Below are positions 49,701-61,039 of a stretch of DNA of 64,000 nucleotides, in pieces (the first letter of the stretch is position 1; each line of letters starts with the position of its first letter). The DNA comes from Megamerina dolium (Eukaryota; Arthropoda; Insecta; Diptera; Megamerinidae). Under the pieces are notes generated by a model. That model was not told where the DNA came from. It saw nothing but the letters and a program-made list of their open reading frames with translations, and did no database searches. The position numbers were made by a program, and so were the translations under genes. The stretch spans positions 93,958,136 through 94,022,135 of the forward strand of contig OY978525.1 in assembly GCA_963854835.1 (NCBI GenBank). Reading direction: 5' to 3'.

Positions 49701-50400
49701 ACACACTTGAAAATGATGACGTTGAAATTTTTTATAAAATAAGCAAACTTTCACATGTGCAGTTAATTTGGAAAAGCCGGGTAGCCAATAAAACTTACAT
49801 TTACACATGTAAAATGCAAACGCAAATTAAAAGAAAATAAAAATTAAATATTTTCTGAAAAAATTACAAATTACACAAGAAAAAATGTTCATAAACATTT
49901 TTAGCACAGACCAGTATCACAAAGATTGTAGAGACAATCTAATTATCAAATGTCAAATGTCACTTTTAACATTTAACCTCATAGTACATTAAAATGGAGA
50001 TAATTGAATGGACATAGTTTTACGCTTGTCGAACTTTTACGCCTCTCCCCTACTCATACTCGAATGTGAATGTGATTTTATATTTTCTTTTGTTGAATAT
50101 CTGGATGGAAAAATATGGCAGCGAATATTCACTCACCCACTCAACCATTGTAAATTGGATACAAAAAAAGCATTATCATTGTTATTCTTTACTCAGAAAA
50201 TTGATATAAAATCTGAGTGAAGAAAATGAAATCGAATCGAGCAAAATGAAAATAAATAAGTCATTAATTTCCCATTGAAAATGAATATTCTCATTTCTTT
50301 GTTTCTACTTACAGTTATCTCTTATTTATTGTCAGAAATAGTAATAAAAAAAACGAAATAAAAAAATATTAATTAATGTAAATTCATTTTTGTACTATCA
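46760..50400. other. AT-rich, no gene seen
   Basis: Holds homopolymers and low-complexity ORFs only (for example 48264-48470 and 50008-50220, which I do not consider coding). Confidence 0.5.
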
Positions 50401-50401
50401 G

Positions 50402-50477
50402 GAATCCAATTTCACCAAAGCCAGAACGCATCAAACAACCACTCGTTGTGAATGAAGATGTTGTTCGATTAACATAG
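50402..50477 (+). CDS. Possible short terminal exon, function unknown
   Basis: Acceptor TTCATTTTTGTACTATCAG followed in phase 2 by NPISPKPERIKQPLVVNEDV then VRLT and TAG. Polar, proline-containing, with balanced codon use. No partner exon or close poly(A) signal was identified, so it may be chance. Confidence 0.22.
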
Positions 50478-50479
50478 TC

Positions 50480-52690
50480 GTTTCAATTTTCATATTCCGT
50501 TCGACCAACATACGTAGTGAACGTTCCACATTTCAAAATATACATAATAATGCGATATTTTCAAATTAAATCTCTTTTTGATATTAATATGATGATTGGT
50601 TATTTATAGCATTTTCAAAAAAGTCAGATTTGTATAAATGAAGAAAATCATGTGGAATTATTATTATATATTAAATTTTTTTTATTTAAATATGTGTCGA
50701 CGAAATCTCAATTTCAATAATGCAGTCAACAATCGCCCTTATCACACTTGTCGATAATGGAATTATGAGCGATATCTGCGATTTGAATCAGCTCGATATT
50801 TTTGGTTTAGCTTTAAAAATTTGTCGTCAAATCTATGCTTTTCAATATAAACACAATCAAATTAATTTCACACTGGGGCCAAAATGCCTCCGTTTACCAA
50901 ACTTCTCTTCTCTTCTTCTTCTTCTCAAAAATTTAAGTTAAATTTATATTTACAATTACAGGGTTTCTTAGCAATTATATATTAAAATTTTACACTTAAA
51001 TCATTTGTGAGTGCATGAGCTCAGGTGTAAGCAAGTAATTAGGTAGCAACGACATAAACAATGAACAAAAACAAGAGGGAGAAGAAAAAAGTCACATACA
51101 CGTACACCAACGAACACATTATTAACATAAAGGTTGTTGTAATTTACAATAACAATCAGTAATCACTATAGCAATAGCAACAATAAAAATTGAAAAAATC
51201 ATTGTTGTTTAAAGAAAACAAATAAAGAACAAACAAAAGAGAAATATGCAAATTAAATGAGATTGTAAATAAAGGAAAAATTACATTCAATTTTCATTTC
51301 ATATAGTCATTACGAGTTCCCTTGATTTCTTGCTAGTTAATTTTTAACTTACAACAACAACGTATGTATTTGAACTTTAAAACACAAGTGCAAGGTTGAC
51401 CAGCTCTTTTAAATGCATAATAATACATTTAATGATGCCATTAGCAGAACAATAATATTCAAATTGTTACAAACGACCAAGTCAATGTTTGACAAAAAAG
51501 CCCCAAAAAAAAAAAATATACCTGAAGCGGTTACGAAAAAAGTGAGGATAAGTTCAAATACCTCAAAATATTATTAAAAGAAGAAAAAAAAATGAAATTT
51601 GTTTTGATGTATTACATGACTCAACATTCGGTTAATGAACACCTGAAGTGAGAAACACAATAATAATTACAAGCTAATGCACACGTCACGTCAGAATAAA
51701 ATCATAACCTATAACTAAAGCTGGAATTTTCAATGTAATAAATTTGCAAGTCATATTTTGGATTGACATCAATGACATCAGTTTATTTTCCCTTCTTCAA
51801 ATCCTACTTAGAGTGCAGAGCTGAAAATTAATTTTATAGAATTTCATATTTAAGTTAATTTTCAAATCACTCACCTTAATTCAAATCACAATCTCTTATG
51901 ACTCACCCTATTTTAATATGTATTTTAACTACATATGTATCTACAAGTATATGTGAGTTCACATGTACCCGTATTAAACTAAAGTTCATTGAATTTAATT
52001 TGTACTGTCTTTCAATTAGCTTGAGTCAATTATTTCCTTTATTTGAATTGTACGTGAAGTGTATATATATATGCATATAGTTAGTAGATGAATACAAATG
52101 TAAGTATGTAACTCATACATGCAATGTAAACTGACAAGTAAGCAAACAAGCATTTGAAATTGTCACTTTGAAGGTGGGCGGATTAATATTGTTTGCATTT
52201 TTACCCCAATTAAGATTTAACGTTGAGTATAAAGTTATTTTTGTATATTTTACAAATATACAACAACAACAAAATAATAATAAACCAAATTAAGGTTAAA
52301 TCTCTTAATCATGCTAGTGTTTATATTCAGAGTTTATTATTATTCATTAAAACAAAATTTGTTTGAAAATCGCATCACAATAAAATGAAATTTACCTACT
52401 TGTTTAAATATCATACTTAAATGCATATACTCATTCAAATTAATACAATTATTATCGAGTGGTTAACAAACACTAATCGAATTGATTCATTGAAAAACAA
52501 AACAGATATTCTTCGAAACGTCAGAGATTACCTTAAACGTGATTTTAAAAAATTTGATTTGAAAAAATGACTCAGTTGCAGTAAATGAATAAAAAATGTA
52601 TATGTGGAATTAACGTTTCTTTTTTAATATGTTCAAATTAATAACTAATGTCGATTAATCTCGTTCTGATTAATTTTAAATAGATGGTCT
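50480..52690. other. AT-rich, no gene seen
   Basis: No supported feature. The ORF at 50720-50941 has a stretch of CTT repeats and no recognisable domain. Confidence 0.45.
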
Positions 52691-52699
52691 AAGCACTAG

Positions 52700-52985
52700 C
52701 TGTGTTTTATTCGACACTCGTATTTAGCGTGCACCGATAAATAGCGAGTAGTGAGTATAACTATACGCACTAAAAACCTTAGCACACTCCCTATGTTCAG
52801 TGCTGCCAATTACTTTCATTTTTTCCACTGTACAAAGATGCTAATTATCGATATCTATTTATTTAAGCGTTCAAAACGTTCTAATTAAGATGAAAAGGAA
52901 AATGAAGAATGTTGCAACAAAATTATTTTACTATTTTTGATACATTTAATTAATTAAGTAATCAGAATTGTTTCTATTGTTGAGT
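52700..52985. repeat. MITE-like element, copy 1 (right end lost)
   Basis: The left end TGTGTTTTATTCGACACTCG matches the inverted right end of the copy at 56377-56634. Internal words shared with that copy include TTCAGTGCTGCCAATTA, then TTATCGATATCT and ATTTTTGATACA in the same order. Confidence 0.6.
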
Positions 52986-53259
52986 TTATCATGCCTTCTG
53001 CGATGGTGCTAGGTCCATTTGGAATGTGAACTTATGATTTTTCACATATTTTCTAGTCCATAATAGTAAAGAATTATTTAAAATTAAATTTTGGAAAACA
53101 TTGACTTTGATTGGCCAGCAAAATTAGCAGTGAATGACTATTTTTATTGACAGCCACTCAAACCATTACCTGTGCTGCATTTTGGTTTCGTGTGACACTC
53201 AAATACTTAGAATTATAGTTAGAATTAGGTTATGTGGCTGCCCTCTCTCTGATAGTACA

Positions 53260-53545
53260 CACTTAGGCTAGAAAGTCCCATTGTGATACCACCGAGCTTC
53301 TCTTCCAATACGTGTGTGTTAAATTTGGACAGCATTAGAAGAGACATACTTATATTAGCCGGTTCCAAACGGCAGAACTCTTGTGACATCACTTAAATTT
53401 AGTTTCTGTCACAGAGCTCTTTTAAGAAGTATTTTTGCCAAATTGTTACAGTCGAAAAAATTGCCAATTCTTGCCGGCAGGTGAATATCGTTCGAAAGAA
53501 AAATTTTTTCGATTTTAAATTTTTTTATGCTCCAGCCGAGGATAG
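53260..53545 (-). mobile_element. tRNA-derived SINE, copy G (diverged, head lost)
   Basis: Shares GAGCTTCTCTTCCA, ATTAGCCGGTTCCAAACGGC and GTTCGAAAGAAAAATTTTTTC with the other copies but with many substitutions. It ends after CAGCCGAGGAT where the tRNA head should begin. No target duplication found; this is an older insertion than copy F only 230 bp away. Confidence 0.75.
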
Positions 53546-53771
53546 TTTTTGCTTTGTTTTTTTTTTTTTGTTTCAGAAATTCCTCAATATTTAATTTTTT
53601 CTCATCCGAAAATATAAAATTTTGTAAATTGTCAAGACCGAGCATACGAAGAACTTCTTTAATCTTTGAACTAAAACTTTTCTTTTTTTAACTTCGGTTA
53701 ATTTTTGACGTTCTTGCTTTTCCAAAGACTTTACTAGAACCTGTGTTTTCATAATTCGGCAATGTTGAATA

Positions 53772-54133
53772 AAAATAAATAAATATGTGGCACTTAAAGC
53801 CCCAAAGGGCTCATTGGCCGAGCTTCTCTTCTATTACTGTTGTGCGTCTTAAATTTTGGACAGTATTAGAATGGACCTACTTATTTTAGCCGGTTCCGAA
53901 CGGCAGAACACTTGTGACATCACTTTTTCTGAGCTTTGTCACAGAGTTCTTTTTAGAAGCTTTTTCATGGCAAGTTGTTACTGTCGGAAGAATTGCCAAT
54001 TGCTTGCCGACAGGTGGGTACCATTCGAAAGAAAAATCTTTTCGATATAAAATTTGTTATGCATCAGCCGGGTATTGAACCACGACCTACAGATCAGAAG
54101 GCGAACACAATAACCACTGAGCTACGGCACCCA
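53772..54133 (-). mobile_element. tRNA-derived SINE, copy F (full length)
   Basis: About 362 bp, closely similar to copies B and E, with the longest target duplication in the set (15 bp, CGGCAATGTTGAATA at 53757-53771 and 54134-54148). Confidence 0.93.
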
Positions 54134-54149
54134 CGGCAATGTTGAATAC

Positions 54150-56376
54150 ATTTGATTTTATTGCAGAACTTCTCTCTGGATTATAGTGCAGTAACGCTGC
54201 TATCCTCGTCAGATCGTTAAATTGTATAATACACAACATTTTCATTCAAATGCATATGATGTAACTCTCTGCGAATTCCAATATTTAATTTTCCATTCAA
54301 ATCAAACGCAATAACTACATTTTTTTATGATCTACTTAAAAAAGAGTACGAACATATCTACTTTTTGGGAAATAAGTTTTATAATTGACAGAGAATATGT
54401 CAAGTTACATTCATGTCAAATTTTAAGGTTGCCAGATGAGCGGAAACTTTAATTGCCAAACCTGATAATTATGAGTTTTGTGTTTTGCTGCATTGGTCAC
54501 AAAAATTGTACATTTCTCGAGATCATATCATATAATTGAGAAAACAAAAATGCTAAATATGATTAGGAAAGTAGATTAGGGTGTTTCGCGTATTTCCAAA
54601 AATATATGTACAACATATATAAAACATTACCGATTAGAATTAAATGATTTCTACGAACGAATAAACAAGTTCATTCAATTCAAAAAAAAAAGCGCTAGAA
54701 TGATGTAAATAATTTTCAAAATAGACACAAGCCATAGTGTATAATAATAGAACTAAATTGCAATTTGTGCTACACTTTGTGAATCTTTCGTTGAAATGAC
54801 CAGCAAAATAATATAAATTATATCCATAGAGCGAACTACTTTTAATCAAAACAAACACACGTTGGAAATTTACAATCAAGATTTCAATGTAAACAGAACA
54901 CTATGTACTACTAAGCGCATATATTAACAGGTGATAGTACTACAACATTTGATAAAAAAAGCACACAAAACTGACAAAACGCAAGAATGGAAAAATATTA
55001 TGTTTTTTAAAACAATCGACAAAAACAGACAAATAAGTTCTTTTATTATTGCCACCTTCTTAATTGCACCAGTGATTCATAATTGCAAAACAACTAAACA
55101 TTTAATAATTAATTTATCAATTGTAGTGTTCTGAATACAAATTAACTTTAATTTGGTGTTGAAGATTTGGTTGATATCCAAAATTTAGGACTTGCAATAA
55201 AAGGAACAGAAATAAAAAAGAAATGACAAGAAATAGAAGGCAAAAAAACATTAACAAATTACATAAATGAAAGTAAGTGATTGTTCATATCTTAGATTTA
55301 AGTAAAAGAATAACCTACTTATGTCACAAATGACATGATCTACTTAACTAAAATGCTATCGTCGTCCTGTTTCGAACATTCAAAAAGTTAAAGTGAATAC
55401 AATTCATCGAATATATAATACATCTATGTAACATCAACATTTTAGGAAAGCTAATAATTAAAATAACAATTATAAAGGAATTGCTGGTAGTAACGACTAA
55501 AACGAAATTCATGTACCGTAGTCGTCATGCAAAAAAACATTAATATTATTCTATAAGCAATGAACTAAAAATGTTTATAGTCTGAAACTAGTCCGCCAAC
55601 AACATTAATAGCATTGTCCTCAATACATACACTTATACATTTAAATTCCAATCTTGAAAGGACGACAAAAAAAAATTGTGTACTTAATTAAGCTTATACA
55701 TATCCACCAAGCTCATCTCAACAACTCTTAGATATAGACGGGATATTCAAGAAAATGTAAATACAAAAAAGATTCTGATCAAATACACAACTAAAATTGA
55801 AATTTTTAACAAATAAATTATTTATACGAGTACATAGTATTTGCACATAAAAGGAGTAAATTTGTATACTCATTTACATAAAGCACAATTGAAAGCAAAA
55901 GAAAAAAATAACAACAATATCCTATAAAAGTGAAAGCAAATAAATATGTACATTATAGATACATATTAGAATATGTATAGTATATTTGAGCACATGAATT
56001 CATGATTCACAATAAATATTCCGTACGAGTACTACATATTTATGTGTGAGTTTATTTGGGTGTATCCTGTTGCAAAAAGGCAAACTTGATATCAATGATG
56101 GCGCGAACGAGTATTATTATATTATTGTTATGTAATTGTATTAGGGCAGGTTAAATTTACCATAGAAATGCATGTGCATAAAAATAATCAAGTGAAAATT
56201 TACAATAAAATGAACTGCAAGTCTGCGAAAAATTCAAAATTATTCAGGCTTATCATGAACAAATTTCCGGTTTTCTTTTTTGGCGAATCCTAGTGAAATT
56301 TATTGTAAAATATTAAACTCTCAAACCGATGAATGAATGTCATTTTTATTGGTTAAAATTCTATTTCATTAGACGC
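54150..56376. other. AT-rich, no gene seen
   Basis: No exon or repeat supported. Confidence 0.5.
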
Positions 56377-56634
56377 GCGTTATTCGACACTCTTACAAAA
56401 ACAAAGGTGCCAACTATAGACGCTAAAAAACTTTGAATGCTTGCTAAGTTCAGTGCTGCCAATTAGTCTCATTTTTACAGAGATGTTACTTATCGATATC
56501 TTTTTTTTTAAACGTCAAAAATGTTATAATCTGGATTAATATTTTTGATACACTTAATCAATTAAATAAACATAATTTTTTCTATTTGAATTGTAAACTT
56601 AGGACACTTAGCATCGAGGTATCGAATAAAACAC
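56377..56634. repeat. MITE-like element, copy 2
   Basis: 258 bp with inverted ends (left GCGTTATTCGACACTC; complement of the right end TGTGTTTTATTCGATACCTC). It shares internal sequence with the copy at 52700-52985. No coding capacity. Confidence 0.65.
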
Positions 56635-56868
56635 ATCAACATTCAATTTTCTCACCACTTTTTCTATAAATATGAGATGGGAAAATTCTGTTAAATTAAC
56701 ATAAACAGCGTTTGAAGATTTAAATTGCGCGGCACAAATGAAAAAAGCATCTTCAACTGTTAAAATGTTTTACAAAAAATAAATCATTTTTCTAAAATTT
56801 TACTGTTAGTGTTCAAATGAAAAATATATATTTGAGTTATTTCATAATGGGATCCAAGGGGTGTACAA

Positions 56869-57140
56869 GGTCGCCATAGCTGATTGGTTAATGCGTTAGA
56901 CTTCTGATCCCGTAGGTCATAGGTTCAATCCCCGGCTGAGGCAAATTTCATATCGAAAATATTTATCTTTCGAACGCTGCCCATGTGTCCGCAATTGCTA
57001 ATTTTTCCGGCAGTAACCATGCCATGAAAAAATGCTACTTAAAGATCTCTGTGACAAGGCTCAAAAAAATGCCATCACAAGGGTTCTGGCGTTCAGAATT
57101 GGCATATATAAGTAGATCCCTTCTAATACTGTCTGAATAC
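56869..57140 (+). mobile_element. tRNA-derived SINE, copy I (plus orientation, head present)
   Basis: Starts with GTCGCCATAGCTGATTGGTT (A-box region). It continues CTTCTGATCCCGTAGGTCAT and AGGTTCAATCCCCGGCTGAG (B box), then the body to CTTCTAATACTGTCTGAATAC. The tail is lost. It is diverged, and confirms that the family inserted on both strands. Confidence 0.85.
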
Positions 57141-57349
57141 AATACATGTATTTATCTTGAAATTTCCAAAAGCTTCAAAATTCATAACAGACCCATGTTT
57201 TCATTGCTTTAAGTTGCATTTTGCCATGATTTTCTCTTCCGAACAATGGGACCCGATCCAATGTATAATATATATAATATAAACAAGTACATATTTATAT
57301 ACAGCAAAAAGCATGTCCTTGTATTTGATTTTTACAGTCACAATACCAA

Positions 57350-57860
57350 AGCTGTTAGGAGGCGCCACTGCTGTTTTCACTGCTGATGCTACAGATGAAT
57401 GAACGATTTGGATGCTGGTTTTGCTTCAATGATTGTATAGCGTACACGTATACATATTATATGTATTATGTACTTATTGTTTTAGACTATATCCGCTTTT
57501 ATGCTTCCATATATGACGTCATTTCATTGAAATCTATGAAATAATTTCATCCCGTTTTACTCTGTACTGAAATAACAAAATGTTGTTTGTACACAAACAC
57601 ATTTTGGGGCCATTTTGAATGAAATACTCAAAACAATACAAAATGTTGGGCGTAAAAGGGAATATTACAGAAGCTGATGTCAGCAAGTGGCGCCAAAATA
57701 AAGCAACAACATACACGTAGACATAAATACGCAGCAACATAACAAGAAATATTTACATTTACTCGAAGGAAGGCATTATGTTGGATGGTCATCATTCTGG
57801 TCTATCAAACACCCAAGCAGCGTCAAAACAAGCATCAAAATGTGGCGAAAATTAAGGAAA
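57350..57860. other. GC-richer region with two GGCGCCA motifs, unassigned
   Basis: Contains GGAGGCGCCACTGCTG near 57360 and AAGTGGCGCCAAAATAAAG near 57686. A 25-codon plus-strand ORF at 57778-57855 starts MLDGHHSGLSNTQAAS. It may be a regulatory region or a non-coding first exon; I cannot decide. Confidence 0.2.
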
Positions 57861-58689
57861 AACGCAATAAATGTGTAATTTATAAATGAATGTAAATAAT
57901 ATGACTTTTAATTGTCATAAAACGTCTAATATACACACTCTAGTGCTATCATTATTTAACTCATACTCGTATCTAACATTCAGCCACTTGCCACGCCATC
58001 ATATAAAAACCATAAAACACAGTACTTAGTTCAGGTTGCCATTGTTAAGGTATGTACTTCAACAGGCATATACCCATATGTATATGCAAAAAATTAGCTT
58101 ACTTTAATACATAATTACTTTGTCACATGCACACATACATACAATACTTAGGTACGTAAAGGTATGTAGAGAAAACCACACCCAAAAATCAACTCGTTCA
58201 AAATATGTAAATGAATGTATAAATAGTAGGTACAACGTAAATTCGTATAAATAGAGAAAAAAATAATGCAGCAGCGATGATGCGTAACAACAGTGGAAAG
58301 CAATCCAAAGCACAAACAACAACAGTGAATACAAAACAACAAGTCTAGTAGGTACCTACTAAATTATCAACACACATCGTAAAAGTAGGACACGAATTAT
58401 TTCACACTTTTTTTATTGTGAGCACAGAGGATTGTACATATTATGTAGTTATTTGTGCCTATCTTTGACATACATGCGATGTATGTATGTTCCTATATAT
58501 GTTAATGTGTATCCTCTCTCACTCATTTTGGTTTACATATGTCAAAGTTTGCAACAGATGAGATATTTTATAATGATAATAAAAAGCATTTGTATATATT
58601 TTTATGTAGGATATCGGATACAGAAATTCCATAGAATCATGCAAATATATATTGAGCAACATACAGGACACATGATGCACGTATAAGGA

Positions 58690-58745
58690 ACATACATATG
58701 TATGTATGTATGTATGTGAACATACATATGTATGTATGTTCACAT
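58690..58745. repeat. TATG/CATA repeats arranged as a mirror
   Basis: ATGT tetranucleotide repeats followed by a near-palindrome GTGAACATACATATGTATG ending in GTTCAC. Confidence 0.8.
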
Positions 58746-59399
58746 AGGCAGTATTTAGACCAACAACCTGCATATAAGCTTCTACTGCTCTTCTGTGTAT
58801 TACTGTGCAGTAACAACATGAATAATCATATACTCGTACAAACACAAAATCCAAGTAAACAACATACGTACGTAGTAGGTACCAACCATTTACGAATTAA
58901 ATATGCACATGCACAATAGTACTGGAACATATGTTACGTGCGCATTTGATAGTGTTACTAAGGTTCTGCATGTCTTTGCATTTAATGACATTTTGTTATA
59001 CGAATACAATATGTGTGTGAATACAAAGGATTGCATGCAGTGATGCAGTGGCAATGCGAAACTTTCAATAGCTTTACATGCATTTATGACCAAATTTAAA
59101 TACAGCATAGAAAAGTTTTCAAGTAATTTCAATTTCAAATGTTTAATTGAGAATGAAAGTGATTTCATAGCAAATTGCCAAAATATTCAGAAGTTATTAT
59201 TTAGTTAACCGAACCAGTCCATTGAAGGACAATATTATTACCTCATTATTACCTGAATATCTACATTTAAAAGTACATTAGCAATCACAATCACATGGAC
59301 AGAAGAAAGCAAAACAATATTCACAAATATTTGAATAAACCTGTCATCAAACATTTAACTACGTTGTAAGTAAGTTGTGACTATACATTTGCCAGAATC

Positions 59400-60265
59400 T
59401 AATGCATAAATGGATCCACTTGTATATAAAACTACTAGAAGACAATATTATAATAGAAAAATATCTAAATTATTTTCGAAAATAGAGGCACTGAAATATA
59501 ACAATTTCAAGTCACTGAAAAAGTCGATGACATTTTTGCAACTGATGGAGCAACACCGGCACGTCAGCTGTCAGGAGATTACGGAGGCACTAAGCAATTT
59601 TCGCATGACAATTTGGAATAATTTCAAAAAGGCTGGATACTCAAAGCAGCTCGTTGTTTGAGTGCCGCCTAAATTAAGGCAAATAAATTTTGATTCACCG
59701 AATTGCCATCAGTGAAACACTAATTAAACGTAACGAAATTGAACAATTTTTTAAGCGAATTATTACGGCTGATAAAAAAAAATGTATTAATTACGAGAAT
59801 GTTCAACGTAAGCGATCATGGACAAAGGCCGGTGACCCTCCGCAAACGAATTCGAAGCCTGGTTTGACGGCAAAGAAGGTTAGGTTGAATGGTTGGTGGA
59901 ATTCAAAGGGAATATAGTAAAACATTCAATTCGGTTCTTTACTGTGCACGTAGCAATTAAGAAAGAGCGACCAATGTTTTGGTCAACAGAAAAAGAGTTG
60001 TGTTCCGTCATGACGATGCCAGGCCACACAAAAATTCTTGATGACTCAGAAAAGATTGACGGTGCAGAGCCCTTTTGCACCTTCTGACTACCATTTGTTT
60101 CTGTATTTGTAAAACTCTCTTCATGATAAAAAAAAAAAAGAATATTGACTGACCGAAAAGAGCCGCTGAAAATCGCTTGGTCAAGTTTTTCGTCAATAAA
60201 CTACAAAAGTTCTACACCCGATGGAATTAAGAAGCTACTTGTAAAATGAAAAATGTCATAAGTAA
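59400..60265 (+). pseudogene. Mariner transposase, broken by stops and frameshifts
   Basis: Plus-strand pieces in order: HVSCQEITEALSNFRMTIWN and FKKAGYSKQLVV in the HTH/linker region (59410-59661). Then RIAISETLIKRNEIEQFFKR, IITADKKKCINYENVQRKRSW with the first catalytic D in TAD, and DPPQTNSKPGLTAKKVRL (59690-59917). Then RFFTVHVAIKKERPMFWS and a degraded MTMPGHTK block where the second D belongs. SDYHLFLYL, stop, NSLHDK carries the third D (about 60090-60130), and ENRLVKFFVNKLQKFY is the C-terminus. Gene order and motifs fit mariner D,D34D transposases. At least two frame changes and several stops make it dead. Terminal repeats were not found. Confidence 0.85.
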
Positions 60266-60477
60266 TAATGGATAAATTAAAATTGATTCAAATTGATTTC
60301 CAGTAAAGAAAATTATTTTGTTTGAAATATCAATTTATCAAAAAACCGCAAAGGCTTTTTATATCATCCCATATATTGCTTAAATATTATAAGCCTTATC
60401 GCAATAATAAAATTGCTCAAATATAAATCCTGCAAAACAAATTGCGATAAAAAAAAATATATAGATGTGGTCACAGC

Positions 60478-60795
60478 TGAGTTATGACGTACTAAGAATT
60501 CGCATAAATTCGCTTTAAACATATAAAATTTGATATATTCACCATTTGCACTATTCTTTTGGAATTTGTTTTTCAACTAACCGCTGTATAGTACAGCGGT
60601 TAGTTATATTTGACAGGGTTATGGTGGCATTTATGCTGCATCATATCATATTTACGATATGTTGAGTTACGATATATGACGAATTCGCATAAATTCACAA
60701 CCATTTGCATCATCCTTTTGGAATGTGTTCTCCATTTTGTGTTAAAGTTTAACAACATTTTTTGCTACCACAATACGGTGGTCAAATATAATTGA
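60478..60795. repeat. Diverged direct duplication flanking a palindrome
   Basis: Two units share GAATTCGCATAAATTC, CCATTTGCA and TTCTTTTGGAATTTGTT-type words (starting near 60478 and 60655). Later TGACAGGGTTAT and GAGAGGGTTAT blocks each precede TCATATCA-ATTTACGATATG, another repeated string (60640 and 60823). Confidence 0.6.
60575..60605. repeat. Perfect 14-bp inverted repeat, 3-base loop
   Basis: AACTAACCGCTGTA, TAG, TACAGCGGTTAGTT. No mismatches in the stem; it is GC-richer than the surroundings. It could extrude as a cruciform or mark a junction of two head-to-head element ends. Confidence 0.85.
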
Positions 60796-60857
60796 GAGGG
60801 TTATATGCTGTTTACACCGCTTCATATCACATTTACGATATGAGGTTTCTTGGTATT

Positions 60858-61025
60858 ATCATACGTGATTGCAGCGTTGCGCGCACGTCTACTTGACCAG
60901 GCCGTTGAGAGCTCTTTGAATATGAGCATATTTCGGAACAATAAACAGCAGCAGCAGTAAAAATACAAAGTCAAATACAATCTCAACAACCGGTATACAC
61001 TCATATTCACTCTGATATCCATGTT
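60858..61025 (-). other. GC-richer island with open frames, unassigned
   Basis: The minus strand has a frame open for about 50 codons (GYQSEYECIPVVEIVFDFVF, then LLLLLFIVPKYAHIQ) and an overlapping 73-codon ORF. A CTG repeat lies inside. It resembles a membrane-segment exon, but no valid splice pair was found. Confidence 0.2.
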
Positions 61026-61039
61026 TACGTATTGTACAA

